Origin: Azolla caroliniana
Lineage: Eukaryota; Polypodiophyta
Length of the DNA: 64,000 nt
NCBI GenBank assembly: GCA_043228905.1
Contig: JBHGNT010000005.1
Location: 19,096,001 to 19,160,000, forward strand
Reading direction: 5' to 3'
Made by a program: the position numbers and the translations under genes. Positions 27,801 through 36,800 of this stretch are shown here, in pieces. The notes under the pieces are model-generated. The model had not been told where the DNA came from. It ran no database searches and was given only the letters and a program-made list of their open reading frames with translations. How positions within the stretch are numbered: the stretch's first letter is position 1; the number at the start of each line of letters is the position of its first letter.

Positions 27801-30800
27801 TGAGAAGTGATGGGGCTAAAGAAAGTTCTGATTGTTCTTTGATGAGCGTGTGTGGCTGTATTGTTGTCCTTCAACAACATCTTCTTATGTCTCTTGAGTT
27901 CTAACAAGAAAAGTCCCAAACACCATTGATCCTCATATTCCATTACTTTGCATACTGAGCTAAATCCTGTTTAAAGAGGCAATGGTATGTCCCTCTTATT
28001 TAATAAAAAACACTACAGTGACAAACATAGTGTTCTTCATATTCAACTCTCTAATGACACAATGGCAAATTCTTTCTGCTAGAGGTATTCGTGCATATCT
28101 GCCTACCTCAATTTCTAACTGATTTGATGAAGTTTGCAGCTGTCCAATGACAGTGTTCAGCACATAGGATAGATGTATGTATATATAAGTTGGCGTGATG
28201 ATGAATCCATCCTCCAACGTGTGTAAAGAGTGAGTCTTCTAGTAGGCCATCATCATACCAAGTGATATTTTGGGGCTGATCTATGTTATCTTGTTTTCCA
28301 AGTTAATAATATCATTTCGAATTGTTCTATTCTTTTCCACTTTGTTCATGTTTAGATGGGGAGAGTCCAAGCTATATTGGAACGGGGATGGTTCATTTAT
28401 GCTTATGCCGTGTGACTTGAACCATTGCTGAAAATAGATTTGGTCTTCAGCATGAGAATGTGTTTCTGCAAGATGTAGGAATAACAATGTGTATTGCAAA
28501 TGCACATCTGGGATGGGCGTATCACAGGGATTTTTGTTGAGTTCCTAGGGGTTTATCTATCAGCATGCTTGGGCTTCCATATATTTGATGTCATTGGAGA
28601 TTGATAGCTATTGATCATTAGGAGAAGGCTCGTATACCAATCATAAGTAGGAATATAATTGGAAGCAGAATTGTCATGTAATTGGTTATTTTCTTTGAAA
28701 GGAAGATTTCCATGAATATATTGCTAATCACAATTATTCAATTACCATGTGGAGAATTTTCTATCGAATACCTCATAGATGGATGTTCTAAGCAGTGATT
28801 ATGAGTATACCTGTTTTTAAAGTTCGTTCATTAATTCCATGCTTTCCTTTTTCAGGTATCTTGCAAACCCTGAGATGGAACCAACTAAGATACTCTCTGT
28901 TTCTAAGGCAGCTTATGGTCTGTGTTCTTGGATTATTGCAATGGAAGCATATGACAGAGTAGCAAAGGTTGTAGCCCCAAAGAAAGAGGCCCTCAGGATA
29001 GCAGAAGCAGAATATAATGAAGTCATGGAAGCCCTTTTAATCAAGCAAGCTGCTCTCAAAAAGGTGAGCGTTTAGGTCTATTTTGTCTCAATTTTGGCCT
29101 CCTATCTTGATCATACCTCATCCTTTGTCCATAGAACTTACCATACACTGCATTTCAGGTTGAAGACAGACTTGCAGAGCTTAGCAATCAACTGTATGAA
29201 GCACAAGATAAAAAGAAGGCTGTTCAGGATGAAGCTGATTTATGTGAGAAGAAGATTGACCGTGCAAACCAGCTCATGTCTGGTCTTGGTGGTGAAAGGG
29301 CAAGGTGGACATTACAAGCTGAGGCTTTTGGAAAGCTTTATGTTAAATTGACTGGAGATATCTTACTTGGTGCAGGAGCTATTACCTACTTAGGAGTCTT
29401 TACTCCCAGTTTTCGCGACCAATGCCTCAAAGTAAGTAGCATTCTTCATCTCATATATGGCATGTTTTGACCTTAAAATACCACCAATCACCATATGACT
29501 GGACTTTTTTGAAGTTGATGACTAAATAGTTAAGATAATATTTAAGGCCAATTCTTTGAGCATAAATCTAATGCGAAATTTTTATTGAAATTTTTAACAA
29601 TCTTGTGAGAGACATAGAAAGAAAGAATGTATATGGTAACGTCTTTTGAGAGGCCAGATGGCCTATGAGATCAAATGTGAGATTATGTGTTAAACTGTTG
29701 TCCCATCTTTCAGAACAACCAAAATATATAAATAAAGGTACTAAAGAGTCTAATTAGCAATGCAATTATGATTGTGACCTTATATAGACTGAAACTGTTC
29801 GAAATATTGAGATAGATTAGATAGGCATACAGAGTGACAATCACATAGATGTATATCTGAAAACAAACTTTCTACTACATGTGAGAGTAGCTCCCAATGA
29901 TAGTCCACCCATGCGCTCACACCTTAAAGCTTAGATGGAATTTGGACTAGTTGACAACAAAATTAGTGGGGACTGATAATAGTCACAGACACATTTTAAG
30001 AGGCCAAAATGGCCTACAGGACCAAACAAGATATTACACCTTAAGTTTTGTCTCTGTTTGGTCTCAATGTCACATTAAATGTGCAAGTCAGTTGATAGTA
30101 GTGGGGATATTCCTTTTCTGTCAACTGACTTGTGATTTAACATGACCCAGCTCCCTAGATACAAACTAGTGCTAGATGGTACTTATCTTAAAGTCAATGG
30201 CACATACTTCAAGACTTAGTACATCTTAACTTGCTCACAGAATATTCTTCTAGTCGACTTGACTAGTCAATTCTATTATCCTACTTTCCCTCTTTCCTAA
30301 ATACTATGTCCTAATCATCGATGGTTTCCTACATTGACACCTTATCAACCCATATGGTCGGGTTGGGCAATAGCTATTCCCATTGTGCACATGTATTCTT
30401 GAGCCATGTTCTTTCTAAGTTCCAAACATTAAGTGCTTATTTGTTTCATGTGATTGGAACCATTCCTGCACTTCATACCAATAATGATTATCTCCATGTT
30501 CAACCAGTTGTTTTGGTGACATAGGTGTTAGTTTTGAGTACCTTTGCTTTGGGGCTAGCAAAATCCATTGAATATTGGTCACTGATCAGAATCATGATAA
30601 ACCTATGGTTGCTTGGTATCATGAGATCTCTGTTCTTGAAGATCTGTACAATGATATGCTTTATTCTGGTAGTAGGGGAACCTTCACACATAATTCTATA
30701 AAAGATGTGTGCAAGTAGCAGGGCCAAGGTGTTACAGCATAGATAAAGTGTTGACAACCAATACATCATGATCTTGGACATTGTGACCAATGTCATTTTT

Positions 30801-33800
30801 CATCTTTTATGCAGTAAGAAAGAAAGAGATATTAGCCACCCTTAAGTGGCCAAATAGGCCTATGAGACCAAATGAGAGATTGTATCTTAAAATGTGGTAC
30901 CTACAGGATCCGCTATAAGGCCCATTTTTACACTTACCATGTGATGGATGTATCCTAAGGCCCACTTAAATGGATACAGATGACATCTGCTGGGGAAAAA
31001 GATAGGTAGATGTAGGGTTTAACCCTAGAGCAAAGGATATGTTAATAATACCAGACAACTGAGTCTCTAGAGCACTAGATATGCTGCTGCACAGTTTAAT
31101 GAGATTCGAGGAAACATGCACTCCCACATTAGGGAGGGAAGTGGACCCATCTACCTAGTCATGGAATTCTATGAGCAGAGAGGTTTGGTGTAGTGTTTAC
31201 TAGAGATCCATGGATTTATATTATATAGTCTCACCAAAGGACCAGTGGAGCCTGACAATCAGCTTCTAAGCTAATATTTCATACTCTGCAGAATTGGTTT
31301 TCGCATTTAAAGGAGAAGTGTTTACCTTGTTCTGCTGAGTTTGAACTGAGTGCTGTATTAGCAAACCCAGTCAGTATTCGAGCATGGAATATTTTTGGTT
31401 TACCAAGAGATCAGAGTTCAGTAGACAATGGAGTTATGATATCAACAGCACGGCGATGGCCACTTATGATAGACCCACAGGTATTACATCAGAATTCATT
31501 TCCCTTCCTCTCATGTTGATGCAGGGCTACACACATTATTATTTCTTAGTTAATTGCTTGGATTAACATATATACTAGTCAAGTCTGCTCTGTAATGCAT
31601 TGAAGTCACTAACTGAATAATACTGATCTAATTTGGATCTTATATCAAATGGTTGTCAATGTTAACAAGGATACTCGAATTTGGCTTTACAGGGTCAAGC
31701 AAATAAATGGATCAAGAATATGGAAGCCAGCAATGGTCTTCTTGTCACGAAACTCATTGATTCGGACTTCCTAAGGAAACTTGAGATTGGCATCCAGGTT
31801 CTGTTCTTGTTTCTATTTCTTTTATTTAAACTCTTAAAGACTAATTATCTTTACTTGATACATTTTTGCAAGTTTGTGCTGTGTGACATCTTTGTCAAAA
31901 TGCACAAAGATTTTGCAACACTATCTTTTATACAAAAAAACAAATGCAGTAACATAGCTGTTGTCATTGGTGCTGACAACCTTAATTAATGATAATGAAT
32001 GAACTTAAAATAATGCGGCCCTAAAAATAGATAAGCTATTATTGTATATGAACATTATACAGCAATATAGGTGTGGCATTGACAAACTTAAGCCAACTTG
32101 ATTATAAGATCAATCTCAATTTAAGTGGAAACAGACACAGAGACAATAATAATAAGTGCAGAAATAACTCTGTATCTTGTATAAATGGATAACTGACAGT
32201 AGAAGGTGATAATAAAAATGAATTACTATACATTAAGCAACCTGATTATGATATTGCATGAAAGGTGGTACATCTCACCTAAAAAGTTACGACATGTGTA
32301 TATTGCTTCTCTTATCTCAATTAAACTGCAATGTATTCTATCTCCCTGATAAAGTTTGTGATATTAATTTAATTGTTGTCTACTGATAAAAGATGTGTCA
32401 GTTACATGTATGAGTATTAAATGGTGTAGAACACATTGTGAATTGCAATGCATTAAGAAATTCATCCCCTGATTGTACTGAAAGACATGGTCTGGAATTC
32501 TGTTTATGAAGGAATAGTGACCTAACCATCTGATAGCGCCCATGTGTCTCAACACTAACCTATGCAACATTGAAACTTATTGCTGATGTATGTTATAGGC
32601 AACGTACATAACATTTCTTGACCCGCCTGTGTGCCGGCCGGTGAGCAGGTAACCGTGTATGCACCCATGCTCACATGTGTATGTGAGTGTGTGGGGATGC
32701 ATCTGCGCATGTTCTGCTATGACCAATGAGAATGGATCCTGAGCCAAACTCCCCTCCTGAACCAGACATGTAACTCATTGAGCAAACCAGAATAACCTTC
32801 TGAAGTCAATGTCCTGGAGATTGATCTAGTCCTGATATTTGTAACTGCTTGTTATGCATCTTCTAAGCATATTTTCAAGCCTTCGGTACTCTGCCTACGT
32901 GTAGCCATTCATCAAACCAACCACTATAAAGACCTCAATCTATGTCTGTGGAAAGGAACTTCGAGATAAAGAGAGAATGAGAGGGAGGAATTATAGTGGA
33001 GTATTCATTAAGGTAACCAAGTTCATAAAAATCAAAATATCTTCAGAAACCTCTTCTGAAGAAGCACATTCTCATAAAGAAAACAGAATATATAGTGAGA
33101 TCCATTTTTCAAGAAATATGGCTGTAAATGAGAGAAAAACATTTGACTATTATGCATCACATATATGCAAAGAACTTATTCACCAATTGACTAATGTGAA
33201 TGTGAGTGTGTTGAAATCCAGTAAACAGCCAATCCTAAATTGTTATTTTTTCCAACTTTTTTTGTAGTTGGTATTATTCCCATTGACGGTAGGGTATAAT
33301 GAGCTGTCAAGGTAGGTTGCAATATCCAATAACTCATCCTTAAGAAATGCAGCTCCCAAGTTTAAGTTGAGTGATATTTATTACATGTGATTGAAATCTC
33401 TCAAATCCTTTTAATATCGATCACTGATTGTAATAGTGCCACAGTCTCTATTGGGACTGCTTCCTGTGCACCCATATTATATTATGAAGTGCCAGTGTTT
33501 TTCACCTTATTATATTGGTGATCATTGAGACAGAAGATCTTTCCAATTCTATTCTATCCCATAGATTTCATGCTACAAATGTATGAAACCATCACAATCT
33601 TTAGAATTCTATATGTGTGCATTGTCTATAAAGGGCACCAAGGGCTGCATATCCACAAAAACATTGCGTATAGACAGCCTTCTGTCGGGAGAACCAACAC
33701 CCTGTAAATGATATGCATAGTCATGTGTAGGATTGTATGTATATGCCAACCCTTCTATCCCTGAGAGATAAATGGTAAATATATATTAAAGCATATTTTC

Positions 33801-36800
33801 CATCACAAATATCATGAATGGGCGATACCTATTTTCATAGGCATGAAATATAAAATGATGTAGATATCATTATATAACTACTGTACTAAGGGCAAGCAGA
33901 TGTTCATTGAATTGTTTGGGCTAGTGATATTTTTTAACAGGGTTATTAATATTGATGATGTTGTTTCCGTCTTGCAGTTTGGTTCTGATTGCTGACTGAC
34001 TTTCACTATGTGCAGTTTGGGAAACCAGTTCTCTTGGAGAATGTTGGAACTGAACTTGATCCATCACTCGATCCTATATTACTGCAACAAACATTTAAGC
34101 AAAGTGGAACACTATGTATACGATTAGGTGACAGTGTGCTGGAATATTCTCCGCACTTCCGACTCTATATAACCACCAAGCTGAGAAATCCTCATTACAG
34201 CCCTGAGCTTTCCGCCAAAGTCAATTTAATCAATTTTATGATCACTTTAGAAGGTCTGTTTGACCAGCTTTTGGGAATCTCCGTTGCAATAGAAAGACCT
34301 GATCTGGAGGAACAGAAAAATCAACTTATAGTTCAAGGTGCCAACAATCAGAGACAATTGAAGGAGATTGAAGATAAAACACTAGCTGTTCTATCACAGG
34401 AAGGAAATATTCTGGAGGATGAGACTGGAATACAGGTCAGCGTTTCACAAATCTACTAATTTGGTCATAGAAAAAATCAATAGATACTTCAAAGAGGACG
34501 TTCTGTTTTTACAGGTCCTTTCACAATCCAAACTTCTTGCTGAAGACATTTCTAGAAAGCAAAAGATTGCAGAAGATACTGGAGTAAGAATTGATGAGGC
34601 GAGGAACGGTTATAAGCCAGCTGCCAGACATGCAGCAAATCTCTTCTTTTGTGTATCAGGTAATTATAACTAAAAATATCAATGATAACATATTTGTTTT
34701 ATGATTTTTGTTTAGAGTTTCAACTCTGCTTATCAAGTTACAAATACAGCCATTTTTATCATGTCTGTGCAACTATATATTTTACAGATATGGCAAATAT
34801 TGAACCAATGTATCAGTACTCATTGCCATGGTTTATAAACTTGTTTGGAAACTCAATTGAGAAGAGTGAAAAGTCTATTGATCTTGATGTCCGTATCAAG
34901 AGTCTTAATGATTATTTTACCTACTCATTATTCTGTAATGTGTCTCAATCACTTTTTGAGAAAGACAAGATTCTCTTTGCTTTTGCAATGTCACTAAAAA
35001 TACAAGTGGACAAGGGCGAAATCAACTTGGAAGAGGTGAGGGTATATAATTATTAAGAAAGCATTCTTGTTCAAGCCATGGTGTAATTTATTTTTATGCT
35101 GTATCTGGTGCTATAATTTCAGCTCAGCTTTTTTATCACTGGGGGGGTAGCTCTTGAAAAGCAACCAGCAAAACCCCCACAAAAAGATTTGGGTTGGCTG
35201 ACTGAAAAATCTTGGAATGAACTATATCGTCTCTCAAAGGTTTGTGATTTAGATACATTGATTATAGCTGTTCATGTGAAGTTATATACAACAGCATCAA
35301 TATCCAAGAACATGTCATTAGTCAATCTTCCAAAATAACTGTGGGAAATGTTTGATAACAGCTGAAAAACTTCCACGGACTGGATGAAAGCATTCAAAAG
35401 CAACCAAAAGATTGGTGTGTGATATTTGACAGTCAAGAGCCACATGTAAGAAAAAAATTCAGAGCTGTAGTATTTTTTCCTGTACTACACTACTCAAATC
35501 TTATGATAATTCTGTTTGGCAGCTGGAGAAACTTCCAATGCCATGGAATTTTGATCTTGATAAATTTCAGAAAATGTTGATACTCCGGTGTTTGAGATCA
35601 GACAAGGTATGTTTCTAGAGCAAAGCTGTAATGCATCTACGTGTCTTTTTAATCTCAAAATACATTGAGAATCTGACCATAAATTAGCTCATTACTAATT
35701 ATGTTCTTCTGGTTTAATGAAGCTTATCTTAGCAATTGTAGACTACATTTCTGGGACATTGGGACAAGAATTCACTGAACCTTCCCTCTTAAACTTGGAA
35801 GCTTGCTACAATGACTCGTCTCCTACGTCCCCACTGGTCTTCATACTTTCTCCAGGTTCAGACCCAATGTCAATCTTAATCAAGCTTGCTGGAGATCATG
35901 AGATAAAACTACAGACTGTCTCCCTTGGTCAAGGTCAAGGTCCAGTTGCCATATCAGCAATGACTGAAGCTGCCAGAGAAGGATATTGGGTCTCTTTACA
36001 AAACTGTCATCTAGCACCTTCTTGGATGCCTACTTTAGAAAGATATTGGGAAAGTGAACTTACCGCAGAAAAAACAAACCCAAATTTCAGGCTTTGGCTA
36101 ACAAGCTACCCCTCAGATGCATTTCCAATATCAATTCTCCAGAATGCCGTCAAAATGACCAATGAACCACCAAATGGCTTGAAAGCCAACATAGCTGGGA
36201 GCTACCACATGTATCCAATCTCAGATCAGGATTTTTTCAACGAATGTTCCAAAGGAAAAGAATGGAAACGCATGTTGTATGCGTTATGTTTTTTCCATGC
36301 AGTTGTTCAGGTACTAACCTGATGCTCTTGTAACAAGTGTGTAAATGGTGCCACCTACTTCGTGCAACAAATATTTCTTGTATTCATATTAAAGGCGAGA
36401 TTTTTGAGATTTTTGTAGGAACGAAGGAAGTTTGGACCATTAGGCTGGAATATACCTTACGAGTTTAATGAATCTGATTTGAGAATCAGCGCCAGACAAT
36501 TGAAGATGTTTATTGAGGAGTATCCAGATAAGGTATGTCTCCTTCTCCATTAGGTGAGAAATTGTACCAGATAGGTGTAATGTCGTTGGTCTCATATGTC
36601 ATTTTGTTCTTTCAAAGACATTAATATAACATTACATTCCACTTCTGTCTCTTTCGCTTTCATAAGGCTTTGTATTATCTGTACAATACAAAAAAAAAAG
36701 ATAAGATTCAAACTACAAAGAACCGTCACATGACCATTGCTGAAAAGGGAAACAAAGAATGAACAAATGATAGCAAACAACTATAAACTAATAAGAACTT

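Noticed and set aside
35723-36310. Single-exon small protein gene
   Set aside because: It is the AAA6 exon of the dynein gene with proper splice sites at both ends.
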